A stretch of 26,032 nt of DNA, taken from DSWT01 sp035415725 (GTDB lineage: Bacteria > Chloroflexota > Anaerolineae > B4-G1 > SLSP01). Numbering within the stretch: position 1 is the first letter of the stretch; each line of letters starts with the position of its first letter. The stretch lies in assembly GCA_035415725.1 (NCBI GenBank), contig DAOOGN010000061.1:1-26032 (forward strand), in the 5' to 3' direction. Under the pieces are notes generated by a model. It did not search any database and was not told the DNA's origin. It was given only the letters and a program-made list of their open reading frames with translations. This document shows, one piece after another, positions 7,225 to 15,990 of the stretch. The position numbers and the translations under genes are program-made.

Positions 7225-9440
7225 CCGAGAAGTTGAAGGCAGCACTCGATCTCTACAGTATGGAAGCGCTCAAAGCGATCGCTAAAAATTTGAACCTGGC
7301 TGCCGTCAAGCCCCCCATGCATAAAAGCGCGTTGATCGACGCGGTGAGTAATAAAATCGGTGAGATCGCCGGCTCAGCCACGTTCATCGGTCATCTAAGC
7401 CAGGCCGAACGCGCCACCCTGGCCTTACTGCTCCGAAATGACGGCGTGAGCACACTGCACGACATCACCGCGCCTTTGGTGATGGCCGGCCTGGTTTATG
7501 TCGAAGGTCAGGAGTCCACCCTGGCTTGTCCCCGCCTCGAAGATGTCTTGCTTTCTCTGCTGGGCAAAGGACTGATCATCAATCTTAACGAAATCACCGG
7601 CACGGCCACACGTCGCGCCTTCACGCCCATCGACAAAATGGGCATCGCACCAGAGGTGCGGGCAGTCCTCCCGCGCAAGTTGTTGCCGCTTCCAGAACCC
7701 GTCTTGAATGGGCCAACGGCCTCCGCACCGCCGCCGCATGTCGAAAGCAACGATGCCGAACCGTATCTGCGCCAGCTTTTTTTCCTATGGGGGGAGCTAC
7801 GTCGAGAACCGGCGGATTGCCTCAAATCCGGCGAGATCGCCAAACGCGATAGGCGCCGCATGGCGAAAAGCATCGGTCTGGATGCAGAAAATGACCTTGA
7901 GCGCCTGGTCTGGATGCAAAAGATACTCCAGGCTTTGAAGATGCTAACAAGTTCTGCGGGGACGATCAGCGCCATCGATAACGAGGCAGTTAAACTCTTC
8001 TGGAACGCATCACCGCGTACCCAATTGTCCACCCTCCTCCAGAGCTATCCTGATATTGCCTTTGCGCCCTCTCTGGATATGAGTTTTCTTGCCCAGTACT
8101 CCTATTCCGCTGCGCTGACACGTCCCTGGGCAGAAATACGGCGGCAGGTTCTAAACGTTCTCAAGGAAACTGCCGGGGCGGGGTGGTTCTCTGTTCCCCT
8201 CTTGATGGTGCTTCTCAATAGTGGACGTCAGGGCCGGATCGCCTTGCCCGATTCCACGCTGAACATGCTCTACACCAACTTGCGCTGGTATCCCGCCAAG
8301 CGCCGTGACGAGCTGGACAGCAAACTGCAACAACTGGATCGCCAGGCAGTTAACGCAATTCTCACAGAGTTGCACATGCTCGGTGTCATAGAACTCGGTT
8401 ACGCGGCGCCGGGCGGCGACCTGGTGGCGTTTCGACTCACCCCCCTCGCCCGTGCGTATTTCACCAACCAACCCTTTGCCTCCTCGGAAGAGAGCGGACA
8501 GGTGATTCTCCAACCCGACTTCCAAATTCTGGCTATGGGCCCGGTGGCGCTCTCCATCCTGGCAAACCTGGAACGTTTTGCCGCCCGGGAGAAGTTCAGC
8601 ACCAGCGTCGTCGCCTACCGCATCACACGCGAGGCCACCTATCAGGCTCTGCAACGCGGGGAATCGCCGGAAACCATCTGCGCTTTTCTCGAGGAGGCCA
8701 CCGGACAGCCGGTGCCTCAAAATATCAGCCGCACGTTGGAAGAATGGGGAGCACAGTACGAGCGCATCATCATCCGCCGCAACATCACCATCCTGCAAAC
8801 CGACAGCGCCGACGTCCTCAACGAACTGCTGCACAATCCGGCAGTCCGCCCTTTTCTTCACCGGCTGGACGACCGCACGGTGTGGATGCGCGCACAACAC
8901 ACGGCCAAAATTGAAGCGGCGTTGAAGGTGCTGGAAATGTTGCCGGCTTATTCACAAGGCCCAGCGGCAGACCTTCCCCACAGCCTGGAGTGGGAACAAG
9001 ACACGTTGCGTCCCCGGCATCCTCTGCCGAGTCTCTATGTTGCCGGTACGATCCGCCGTATGGCGGAAGAAACCGATGGACGTTGGCAATTGACCCCCTC
9101 CAGCGTGCGTCGCGCCGTCTCCACGGGGCTGGACATACCGGACATCATCGAATTGCTGGAACGCATGACAGGAACGCCGCTCTCCGCGGAATGGCACAAG
9201 CAGCTCAAAGCATGGGGCAAGCATTATGGTTCTGGGCAAATCGCGCCGGTGTTGCTGTTGCATCTGGAGAGTGATGAGGCCCTTCAGGAATTACGCCGCG
9301 CCGACCGCCGCTTGAGCCGCTGGATTCACCCCCTGCCGCAAGCCCCCGGCCTGGGTGTCATCGATGAGAAACACTGGGAAGAGCTTCAATCTCTGTTGAC
9401 GGAGTGGGGTATCGACATGAAAACCGAGCGTTGGTGGTAG
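7221..9440 (+). CDS. Large XPB-associated protein B, helicase-associated domain
   Basis: A 739-residue protein starting at GTG in a GTGA overlap with the upstream stop, with a strong AGGAGG at 7211-7216, so translation is coupled. The N-terminus (about 1-50) is SAP-like helical sequence. Residues about 425-540 (VILQPDFQILAMGP, then YRITREATYQALQRGE, LEEWGAQY) match what I recall of the Helicase_C_3 / XPB-Ssl2 N-terminal domain found in bacterial helicase-associated proteins next to XPB. A second, diverged copy of the latter half is at about 622-736 (QLTPSSVRRAVSTGLD, then LKAWGKHYG). I infer a structural or DNA-binding partner of the helicase at 3487. No nuclease motif is evident, so equating it with archaeal Bax1 would be speculative. 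Confidence 0.75.
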   Translation: MTEKLKAALDLYSMEALKAIAKNLNLAAVKPPMHKSALIDAVSNKIGEIAGSATFIGHLSQAERATLALLLRNDGVSTLHDITAPLVMAGLVYVEGQESTLACPRLEDVLLSLLGKGLIINLNEITGTATRRAFTPIDKMGIAPEVRAVLPRKLLPLPEPVLNGPTASAPPPHVESNDAEPYLRQLFFLWGELRREPADCLKSGEIAKRDRRRMAKSIGLDAENDLERLVWMQKILQALKMLTSSAGTISAIDNEAVKLFWNASPRTQLSTLLQSYPDIAFAPSLDMSFLAQYSYSAALTRPWAEIRRQVLNVLKETAGAGWFSVPLLMVLLNSGRQGRIALPDSTLNMLYTNLRWYPAKRRDELDSKLQQLDRQAVNAILTELHMLGVIELGYAAPGGDLVAFRLTPLARAYFTNQPFASSEESGQVILQPDFQILAMGPVALSILANLERFAAREKFSTSVVAYRITREATYQALQRGESPETICAFLEEATGQPVPQNISRTLEEWGAQYERIIIRRNITILQTDSADVLNELLHNPAVRPFLHRLDDRTVWMRAQHTAKIEAALKVLEMLPAYSQGPAADLPHSLEWEQDTLRPRHPLPSLYVAGTIRRMAEETDGRWQLTPSSVRRAVSTGLDIPDIIELLERMTGTPLSAEWHKQLKAWGKHYGSGQIAPVLLLHLESDEALQELRRADRRLSRWIHPLPQAPGLGVIDEKHWEELQSLLTEWGIDMKTERWW

Positions 9441-9504
9441 CGTCGGTTGCATACCCCAGCAGTCCCGGCTCTCGTTCTTGCCGTAAACCAGTACCTTCGT
9501 CATA

Positions 9505-9532
9505 TTGGCATGCGCCGTAAAAATGTTATAAT
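9505..9532 (+). promoter_or_regulatory. Sigma-70-type promoter of the TPR/HTH gene
   Basis: TTGGCA (9505-9510) and a perfect TATAAT (9527-9532) are separated by 16 bases, 33 bases upstream of the ATG at 9566. This suggests that the TPR gene is transcribed independently of the helicase operon. Confidence 0.65.
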
Positions 9533-9565
9533 GGAGTGTAGTTTTTCGTCACACGGAGGCCGTCC

Positions 9566-10237
9566 ATGAGTCCGGCACAACCCAGCGCAGCAGATCGAAA
9601 AAAAGCAGAGACCTTATACCAGGAAGCGCGCACCGCTTACGAACGTTGGGATGTTGAACTTGCCATCAAAAAGCTCGAAAGCGCTTTGGAACTGAACCCC
9701 AACAACCCTTCTTACCACATGAGTCTGGCGCAAATCCTGTCGCGGGCCGGCGACTTTGATCGTGCTCTGCGCGCTCTGGCCAATTACCTGCGCCTGGCGC
9801 CGGATTCGCCGGTGGCCGGCCGTGTCGAGCAACTCTTTGCCAGTGGCATGGATCCCGTCGAAGAAAGCCTCACCGACCGGATGACGGCGGCGCAAATGCC
9901 TATCGATATGATCGGCGCGGCGATTCAGATGTGGATGGAATTTCGGATTGCACTGGGCGAAGAACTGCTGAGCATCCCCAAGCCCGAAGCGTGGGCGGCG
10001 GCGCTGGATTACACCGTCCGCAAAGTTAATTTACGCGATGTGCCCCTGGATAAACTCGCTGTCCTTTACGACGTGTCGGCGGAGACGGTCCACAAACACA
10101 ACACCACCCTGGTCAAAATGCTCGACATCATGCCATGCGATTATCGCTATTTCACCGGCCCCCAAAATCCGCTCGATAAGCTCGTGGAGGCCGCAGAACT
10201 GCTCGATCAACTGGAAAATCGGTTCAACGAGGAGTGA
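9566..10237 (+). CDS. TPR protein with C-terminal HTH-like domain
   Basis: A 223-residue cytoplasmic protein. Residues about 13-82 hold two tetratricopeptide repeats (AETLYQEARTAYERWDVELA... and PSYHMSLAQILSRAGDFDRA...), a protein-interaction fold. Residues about 140-186 look like a helix-turn-helix segment (LDKLAVLYDVSAETVHKHN at 161-179) like those in DUF6398/SEC-C-associated proteins, so nucleic-acid or protein binding is plausible; this is inference. The ATG start is supported by GGAGG at 9555-9559 and the promoter upstream. It is followed by a strong terminator. No partner is evident from the context: the helicase operon lies before it and the MoxR operon after it. Confidence 0.7.
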   Translation: MSPAQPSAADRKKAETLYQEARTAYERWDVELAIKKLESALELNPNNPSYHMSLAQILSRAGDFDRALRALANYLRLAPDSPVAGRVEQLFASGMDPVEESLTDRMTAAQMPIDMIGAAIQMWMEFRIALGEELLSIPKPEAWAAALDYTVRKVNLRDVPLDKLAVLYDVSAETVHKHNTTLVKMLDIMPCDYRYFTGPQNPLDKLVEAAELLDQLENRFNEE

Positions 10238-10254
10238 TTCCCGTCCGCCAGGGA

Positions 10255-10348
10255 GGGGGCTTGGGCCGCTCTCGGCCACGCTCTTGCAGCCGGGGTGACT
10301 CCAGGCTATCATAGACGCGGGGACGACCAAGCCCCCGCGTCGGTTTTT
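10255..10348 (+). terminator. Intrinsic terminator with a competing upstream stem
   Basis: The terminator is GACGCGGGG (10314-10322) pairing with CCCCGCGTC (10333-10341), a perfect 9-bp stem with a 10-base loop, followed by five T at 10344-10348. In addition GGGGGCTTGG (10255-10264) can pair perfectly with CCAAGCCCCC (10327-10336), which overlaps the terminator stem, so the two foldings exclude each other. A small hairpin GGCCG/CGGCC lies between. It begins 17 bases after the TPR gene stop. It may simply end that transcript, or act as an attenuator. Confidence 0.7.
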
Positions 10349-10537
10349 ACCCCTACGCAGACGTGAGTTTCCTAAAATACAGTCGTTACGCAGTGGCTTG
10401 TTTTTCACCGCGGAGATCGCCGGGAAAGCACAGGCAAACTCAGCGCTCTCGACGTACTCGGCGGTAAACTCTCTTTCTGTAGCGCCAGCCGCGTAACTAC
10501 GATCGATACTCAAGACACCCTGAGATTGGAGTGATCG
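10349..10537. other. Intergenic region before moxR, nothing identified
   Basis: I see no coding sequence, RNA gene or convincing promoter here. The only clear site is TTGGAG at 10526-10531, the ribosome binding site of the MoxR gene. Confidence 0.5.
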
Positions 10538-11521
10538 ATGTCCAATGAGCTTTCTCCAAGCCAATTCCGTGATTTAGCCGCCGCCATCGAGACGGAAGTT
10601 GCCCGCGTCATCGTCGGCCAGCGTGATGTCGTGCGTCACACGCTCATCGCGCTGTTGGCGAACGGCCACCTGCTCCTGGAAGGGTTGCCGGGCCTGGGTA
10701 AGACGATGCTTGTGCGTACCCTGGCCTCGACGCTGCGTCTTGACTTCCGCCGTGTGCAGTTCACACCCGACCTGATGCCCGCCGACATCATCGGCACCGA
10801 CATCCTCGAAGTGACCGACACCGGCGAGCGACGCTTCCGGTTCCATCGCGGGCCGGTCTTCACCCACCTGCTGCTGGCCGACGAAATCAACCGCGCCACG
10901 CCCAAGACGCAATCCGCCCTGCTCGAAGCGATGCAGGAGCGCCAGGTGAGCATGGGCGGTGCGACGTACCCGCTGGCGCAGCCGTTCCTCGTGCTGGCGA
11001 CGCAGAACCCCATCGAGCTGGAGGGCACTTACCCCCTGCCGGAAGCGCAACTCGACCGCTTCCTGTTCAAGATCAATGTGGGGTATCCTTCGGCGGACGA
11101 GCTGGTGGAGATCATGAACCGCACCACCAGCGCGACGGCGCTGGACGTGCATCCCATCGCCGACGGCGACACCGTGCTGGCGATGCAGACCCTGGCGCGC
11201 GGCATCCCGGTGGCGACGCCGGTGAGCACCTATGCCGCCCGGTTGACCGTCGCCACGCACCCCGATAACCCCGACGCGCCGGAGATCGTGCGCCGGGCCG
11301 TGCGCTACGGTGCGAGTCCACGCGGCGCACAGGCCCTCATCCTGGGGGCAAAAGTCGCTGCGTTGCTCGCCGGACGCTACAACGTAGCTCTGGAGGACGT
11401 GCGCGCCGTGGCCCCGGCGGCCCTGCGGCATCGTTTGATCCTGAATTACGAGGCCGAAGCGGAAGGCATTGCAGCGGATGCCATCATCACCGCTATCCTG
11501 GAGGCCGTCCCGGAGTCTTGA
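10538..11521 (+). CDS. MoxR-family AAA+ ATPase
   Basis: A 327-residue MoxR AAA+ ATPase; members act as chaperones that help assemble or activate protein complexes, usually together with DUF58 and VWA proteins. The Walker A motif is GLPGLGKT at residues 49-56, Walker B is LLLADEIN at 111-118, and the sensor segment is ATQNP at 144-148 followed by EGTYPLPEAQLDRF. The C-terminal lid has the usual GASPRGAQAL signature. The length is typical. The ATG at 10538 follows TTGGAG by six bases. The stop at 11519-11521 is one base before the ATG of the DUF58 gene, so the two are coupled. The client is unknown, and no BatA/BatB or transglutaminase gene is beside it. Confidence 0.93.
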   Translation: MSNELSPSQFRDLAAAIETEVARVIVGQRDVVRHTLIALLANGHLLLEGLPGLGKTMLVRTLASTLRLDFRRVQFTPDLMPADIIGTDILEVTDTGERRFRFHRGPVFTHLLLADEINRATPKTQSALLEAMQERQVSMGGATYPLAQPFLVLATQNPIELEGTYPLPEAQLDRFLFKINVGYPSADELVEIMNRTTSATALDVHPIADGDTVLAMQTLARGIPVATPVSTYAARLTVATHPDNPDAPEIVRRAVRYGASPRGAQALILGAKVAALLAGRYNVALEDVRAVAPAALRHRLILNYEAEAEGIAADAIITAILEAVPES

Positions 11522-11522
11522 C

Positions 11523-12392
11523 ATGACGCCAGACGCCGATCTCGCGCTGCTCTCACGTCTGCGCTTTGTGACGCGGAAACGCAAGCGCGGCGGGACGTGG
11601 GGCGAGCGACGTTCCACGCGGCGCGGCACGGGCCTCGAATTCGCCGACTACCGCGACTACACGCCCGGCGACGATCCCCGCCGGGTGGATTGGAACCTCT
11701 ATGCGCGGCTCGACCGCCCCTACGTGCGCCTTCACGAGGAAGAAGAAGACCTCGCCGCGATGGTGCTGCTCGACGGCAGTGCGTCGATGGCGTGGGGCGA
11801 GGGCGAGGCCGCCCGCTGGCCGGCCGTGCAGCGGCTGGCGGTGGCGCTGGGAGCCATGGCGTTGCTTGGCGGAGATACACTCGGCGGGGCAATTGGGCAA
11901 AGTACGTCGTCTGGCACATTCTGGGGGCCAAACCGGGGGCGGGGATTGCTGCCGGCCTGGCAAGCATGGTGCGTCAACCTCACGCCCGGCGGCGCAACGG
12001 TGCCGGCAGAAGCCCTGCGCACTCTCCCCGGGCGCCCCGGCCTGGCCCTGCTGCTCACCGACGGCTACGATCTCGCCGGATTGAGCGCCGGATTGGCGGC
12101 GCTCGCCGGGCGTGGTCATGAAGTCGTGCTCCTGCACCTGCTCACCCCTGATGAACTCAACCCCACGCTGCGCGGCGACCTGCGTCTGGTGGATGCCGAA
12201 ACCGGCGACAAGCGCGAGGTCACGGTCGATGGCGCGGCGCTGGATGCTTACCAACGCCGTCTGGCGGAGTGGCAGGCCGAGCTGCGCGCGCTCGCCGGCA
12301 AGCATGGCGGGCGTTATGCCCTGCTGCGCACCGACATTCCCTTGCGGCGGATGCTGCTGGACGATTTACGGCGGGCGTGGATCATTCGTTAA
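11523..12392 (+). CDS. DUF58 domain protein (MoxR partner)
   Basis: A 289-residue protein of the DUF58 family, regularly encoded next to MoxR ATPases. The family signature runs from about residue 36 (GLEFADYRDYTPGDDPRRVDW) to the basic and acidic segment ending at 75. A VWA-like core follows, with DGSAS at 84-88 resembling a metal-ion-dependent adhesion motif. I see no membrane segments, unlike many DUF58 proteins, so this is the soluble form. The ATG at 11523 is chosen because it lies one base after the MoxR stop and starts right at the conserved MTPDADLALLSRLRF; an in-frame start at 11469 would overlap MoxR and add 18 residues with no family resemblance. Confidence 0.88.
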   Translation: MTPDADLALLSRLRFVTRKRKRGGTWGERRSTRRGTGLEFADYRDYTPGDDPRRVDWNLYARLDRPYVRLHEEEEDLAAMVLLDGSASMAWGEGEAARWPAVQRLAVALGAMALLGGDTLGGAIGQSTSSGTFWGPNRGRGLLPAWQAWCVNLTPGGATVPAEALRTLPGRPGLALLLTDGYDLAGLSAGLAALAGRGHEVVLLHLLTPDELNPTLRGDLRLVDAETGDKREVTVDGAALDAYQRRLAEWQAELRALAGKHGGRYALLRTDIPLRRMLLDDLRRAWIIR

Positions 12393-12414
12393 AAAGTGTT
12401 GCGTGGGGTATAAT
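12385..12414 (+). promoter_or_regulatory. Possible promoter of prmC
   Basis: A perfect TATAAT lies at 12409-12414. A weak -35 candidate, TTCGTT (12385-12390), is 18 bases upstream and overlaps the end of the DUF58 gene. The prmC ATG is at 12491. Confidence 0.35.
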
Positions 12415-12490
12415 GGGTAGCGAGATAACGATGCGGGCGCTGAATGAAAAAGCGTTCAGGCGGATCAAGCGGTAGCCATGGCGATGGTGT

Positions 12491-13336
12491 ATGCCCCTCG
12501 ATGATCTTGCCGCCGCTCTCCGTTGGGCCAGCGCCCTCCTTGCCTCTCAGACCGACCACCCCCACATGGAGGCGGAACTGCTATTGGCACATCTCCTGAA
12601 TCAACCGCGCACCTATCTGTATGCGCATCCCGAAGTGCAGCTTGCCGCGGAACAGGCTGCCACGTATGCTGAATGGGTACAACGTCGCGCTGCCGGCGAG
12701 CCACTGCCCTACATCATCGGCCAGATCGAGTTTTTCGGATTGCTGTTCGCCGTCACGCCGGATGTGCTGATTCCTCGCCCGGAGACAGAGACACTGGTGG
12801 GAACCGCACTAAGGTGGATTGGCGCACGCCCCCATGCCACCGCCGTGGATGGTGGCACCGGCTCCGGTTGTATCGCCGTGGCACTGGCCGTCCACGCGCC
12901 TTCGCTGCATCTGTATGCCACGGACATTTCCCCCGCCGCGTTGCGGGTCGCGCGCGCCAACGCCGAACGTCACCGTGTCGCCGGGCGTATCACATTTTTG
13001 GAGGGTGATTGGCTGACACCCTTGCCCCAACCGGCAGACCTTGTGGTCAGCAATCCGCCCTATATCGCCGCTGACGAATGGGATACGTTGCCCTTTTCGG
13101 TGCGCCAAGAACCGCAGCTTGCGTTGCTCGCCGGCGCGGACGGCCTGCATGCGATCCGGCGGTTGTTGCGACAAGCCCCAACCCGGCTTGCGCCTGGTGG
13201 CCTGATGCTGGTGGAGATCGGTGAACGACAAGGCGCAGCGGCGCTGGCGCTGGCGCGGACCACTTTCCCCCAAGCCGCCGTCGCGATTCTCCCCGACCTC
13301 GCCGGGAAAGAGCGCGTGCTCCAAATCGCTGTGTAG
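12491..13336 (+). CDS. prmC: Peptide chain release factor N5-glutamine methyltransferase
   Basis: A 281-residue class I methyltransferase of the HemK/PrmC family, which methylates the glutamine of the GGQ motif in release factors RF1 and RF2 using S-adenosylmethionine. An N-terminal helical RF-binding domain (about residues 1-75, with PLPYIIGQIEFFG at 71-83) is followed by IPRPETE at 94-100, the SAM-binding GGTGSGCIA at 121-129, and the catalytic NPPY at 188-191 that holds the target glutamine. Length and motif order are normal. There is no strong Shine-Dalgarno before the ATG. The gene is in the same direction as moxR-DUF58 but has a possible promoter of its own. Its TAG stop is the first part of a palindromic repeat that doubles as a terminator. 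Confidence 0.92.
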   Translation: MPLDDLAAALRWASALLASQTDHPHMEAELLLAHLLNQPRTYLYAHPEVQLAAEQAATYAEWVQRRAAGEPLPYIIGQIEFFGLLFAVTPDVLIPRPETETLVGTALRWIGARPHATAVDGGTGSGCIAVALAVHAPSLHLYATDISPAALRVARANAERHRVAGRITFLEGDWLTPLPQPADLVVSNPPYIAADEWDTLPFSVRQEPQLALLAGADGLHAIRRLLRQAPTRLAPGGLMLVEIGERQGAAALALARTTFPQAAVAILPDLAGKERVLQIAV

Positions 13337-13388
13337 TAACGACCTTAGTCGTTTTTTGATCAGAGAAGCGACTGAAGTTGCAGCGACA
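13333..13388. repeat. R3-related palindromic repeat between convergent genes
   Basis: The order GTAGTAACGACCTTAGTCGT, T-run, GATCAG spacer, then GCGACTGAAG resembles the core of the element at 21050-21130, where a GTAGTGA arm, a CTTCAGGC hairpin and a CGGCTGAAGCCG hairpin appear. The similarity is in layout and partly in sequence, so this is a diverged relative. It fills the gap between the convergent prmC and phosphorylase genes. Confidence 0.5.
13338..13356 (+). terminator. Intrinsic terminator of prmC
   Basis: AACGAC (13338-13343) pairs with GTCGTT (13348-13353) around a CTTA loop and is followed by further T residues. It starts two bases after the prmC stop and is part of the repeat at 13333-13388. 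Confidence 0.6.
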
Positions 13389-13391
13389 CGG

Positions 13392-15968
13392 CTATTCCGC
13401 CCACTTGATGAAACCGGGCAGGAACGGTGTCACTGCATCGGGATGCTGCGGCAGCACACGCACGGTATAGCCGTGCAGACCACTCATGGTGCATTGTGTG
13501 GTCGCTTCAAACAGATAAACTCCCTCTTCCATGCGCTTGAGCACGTGCATCGGTTCGGCGCGCCCTTTGACGATCTCCCCGCTTGGATTAACCAGGCCGA
13601 TGTACAACTCGACCCATACATCCTCCGGCGACAGTTCCCCCAGATGCACTTCTGCCTGAGCCACGAATTTATCCCCGACTTTGATCTCAGTGGGTAAATC
13701 GCCGTTGACTTTCTCGATGCGAATGTGCGACCAGTTATCGTAGAGCCGTAATTTCCAGGCCGCCAGCGACTTGGCGCCGGTGAGATCATCCGCCGTCAAG
13801 AGATCATAACGTTTGGCGGCGGGCATATAGAAGCGGTTGGTGTATTCCGCCACCATCCGGTTCGTGTTGAAGAAGTACGACAGCGCGCCGATGCTATTTT
13901 TCATCAGACCAATCCAACGCCGCGGCAGATTGTCCCGTCCCCGATCATAGAACATAGGGATGACATCGCGTTCGAGCAGATCATAGAGGGCTTCGGCCTC
14001 GACTTGATCCTGGACGTCCATGTTGTCATAGATTTCACCACGCCCGATAGCCCAACCGACGCTGGGGGTATAGGCCTCCTCCCACCAGCCATCGAGGATG
14101 CTTACATTCAGCACACCATTCGCGGCGGCCTTCATCCCACTCGTGCCGCTGGCTTCACGAGGACGGCGCGGGGTGTTCAGCCAGACATCGACGCCTTGCA
14201 CCATGTAACGTGCGACCGTCATATCGTAGTCTTCCAGAAAAACCAGTCTGGACCGGAAAACATCCTGACGCGCCAGGGCGACGATCTTCTGAATCAGTTC
14301 TTTGCCCGGATTATCGTGGGGGTGTGCCTTGCCGGCAAAGATGATCTGCACGGGGCGTTGGGGATCGTTGAGCAGGCGGGCCAAGCGTTCTGGATCACGC
14401 AACAACAACGTCGCGCGCTTGTAGGTGGCGAAGCGACGGGCAAAACCGATGGTCAACGCCTCAGGATCGAGCGCCTCGCCGGCGGCTTCGACCTCGCTGG
14501 GCGCGGCGCCGCGTTGTTCAAGTTGCTGCTGAAGACGGTTACGCGCGAAGGCGACCAGACGCTCGCGTCGCCGCTCGTGGGTGCTCCACAACTCTTCCGC
14601 AGCGATATAGCCGGCCCGTTGCCAGACGCTTTGATCCGCCGGCTCCTCACGCCAGCGTGGTCCCAGGTAGCGATCGTAGAGCACTTTCATGTCGCGTGAA
14701 ATCCACGAAAGGATGTGCACGCCGTTGGTAACGTGGGAAATCGGGATTTCGTTCTGCGGTACGCCCGGCCACAGTCCCTCCCACATCTGCCGGGTGACTT
14801 CGCCGTGCAGCCGGCTGACACCGTTGCTGTAGGCAGACATCCGCAACGCCAGGATGGTCATGCAGAAGGGTTCGTTATAATCGTAGGGATTCTGCCGTCC
14901 CAGGGCCAGGAAATCATTCCACGGCAGGTTGAGCTTGTGGGTGACGTAATCCTTGAAGTAATACTCCATCATCGGCGGCGGGAACCGATCGTGTCCGGCG
15001 GGCACCGGTGTGTGCGTGGTGAAAATGAGGCCGGCGGAAGCCGCCTCCCGCGCTTCGTAGAAGGACACTTTGTATTGATCCATCAAACAGCGTGTCCGCT
15101 CTAACCCGAGAAATGCCGAATGCCCCTCGTTCATGTGATACACCGTGGGGTTCAAACCCAGAACCTGCAAGGCGCGATAGCCACCAATGCCCAACAGAAT
15201 CTCCTGCCGGATGCGTGTGTCCTGGTCGCCGCCGTATAATTGATCGGTGATGTCGCGGTCTTCAGGACGAGTGTTGTCGGGAATGTTGGTATCGAGCAGA
15301 TAGATCGGGGTGCGTCCCACATCGGCCCGCCAGATGCGCGCGGTGACAGTGCGCCCGGGGAACTCCACCCCAACGGTCAGTGGGTTTCCCTGCGCATCAC
15401 ACGCCATCCGCAGGGGAAGGTTGTCGAAGTGATTATTTTCATAGGCTTCCTGTTGCCACCCGGCCTGATTAAGGTACTGGCGGAAATACCCTTGCTGGTA
15501 GAGCAAGCCCACACCCACGAGCGGCAGTCCCAGATCGCTGGCCGATTTGATGTGGTCGCCGGACAGAATGCCAAGCCCGCCGGCAAAGATGGTCAGACAT
15601 TCCGTGATACCGAACTCAAAGGAGAAGTAGGCAATCAGCGGGTCCCTGGTTTCGCCATGCGTGCGGGCAAACCAGGCGGTGGACTTCTCATGGAGATGGT
15701 CCTCCAGATATTGCGTGACCCGTTTCAGGTGCGCCATAAACCCTACATCTTCAACCACGGCTTCGAGGCGAGACTGATCAATCGTTCCCAACATCAGAAC
15801 GGGATTGTGGTTGGTCTTTTCCCACAGATCGCTGTCCAGACGGCGGAACAGTTCGATGATATCGTGTTTCCAGGCCCACCGCAGGTTGTAGGCCAGGTCC
15901 CATAGAGGTTTCAAAGGTTCGGGCAGCGCCGGGATGATGGAAAAGGTGCGCATCGGTTTCGGTTTCAT
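13392..15968 (-). CDS. glgP: Alpha-glucan (glycogen) phosphorylase
   Basis: An 858-residue PLP-dependent enzyme that releases glucose-1-phosphate from the non-reducing ends of glycogen or maltodextrin. It is the alpha-glucan phosphorylase form with a DUF3417-type N-terminus (PLWDLAYNLRWAW near residue 20). The PLP lysine is K613 in EASGTSGMKAAANG, followed by DGWWEEAY. FSFEFG and GGLGILSGDH in the N-terminal half and FAGKAHPHD before the PLP site are all intact. The ATG at 15968 is chosen because GGGAG lies about ten bases upstream and the protein there begins MKPKPMRTFSIIPALPEPL, family-like. The frame stays open to 16247, but those 93 residues are translated tandem repeat and should not be annotated. 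It is convergent with prmC. No other glycogen gene is in the window. Confidence 0.93.
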   Translation of the reverse strand: MKPKPMRTFSIIPALPEPLKPLWDLAYNLRWAWKHDIIELFRRLDSDLWEKTNHNPVLMLGTIDQSRLEAVVEDVGFMAHLKRVTQYLEDHLHEKSTAWFARTHGETRDPLIAYFSFEFGITECLTIFAGGLGILSGDHIKSASDLGLPLVGVGLLYQQGYFRQYLNQAGWQQEAYENNHFDNLPLRMACDAQGNPLTVGVEFPGRTVTARIWRADVGRTPIYLLDTNIPDNTRPEDRDITDQLYGGDQDTRIRQEILLGIGGYRALQVLGLNPTVYHMNEGHSAFLGLERTRCLMDQYKVSFYEAREAASAGLIFTTHTPVPAGHDRFPPPMMEYYFKDYVTHKLNLPWNDFLALGRQNPYDYNEPFCMTILALRMSAYSNGVSRLHGEVTRQMWEGLWPGVPQNEIPISHVTNGVHILSWISRDMKVLYDRYLGPRWREEPADQSVWQRAGYIAAEELWSTHERRRERLVAFARNRLQQQLEQRGAAPSEVEAAGEALDPEALTIGFARRFATYKRATLLLRDPERLARLLNDPQRPVQIIFAGKAHPHDNPGKELIQKIVALARQDVFRSRLVFLEDYDMTVARYMVQGVDVWLNTPRRPREASGTSGMKAAANGVLNVSILDGWWEEAYTPSVGWAIGRGEIYDNMDVQDQVEAEALYDLLERDVIPMFYDRGRDNLPRRWIGLMKNSIGALSYFFNTNRMVAEYTNRFYMPAAKRYDLLTADDLTGAKSLAAWKLRLYDNWSHIRIEKVNGDLPTEIKVGDKFVAQAEVHLGELSPEDVWVELYIGLVNPSGEIVKGRAEPMHVLKRMEEGVYLFEATTQCTMSGLHGYTVRVLPQHPDAVTPFLPGFIKWAE

Positions 15969-15990
15969 CGATACTCTACTCCCTTGAAAA

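Noticed and set aside
11469..11522. Earlier in-frame start for the DUF58 gene
   Set aside because: It would overlap moxR by 53 bases and adds unconserved residues; the ATG one base after the moxR stop is far more likely.
10574..11629. A 351-residue minus-strand ORF opposite moxR
   Set aside because: It is an antisense shadow of a clearly identified MoxR gene in GC-rich DNA, with no recognisable domain and Arg/His/Gln-rich composition.
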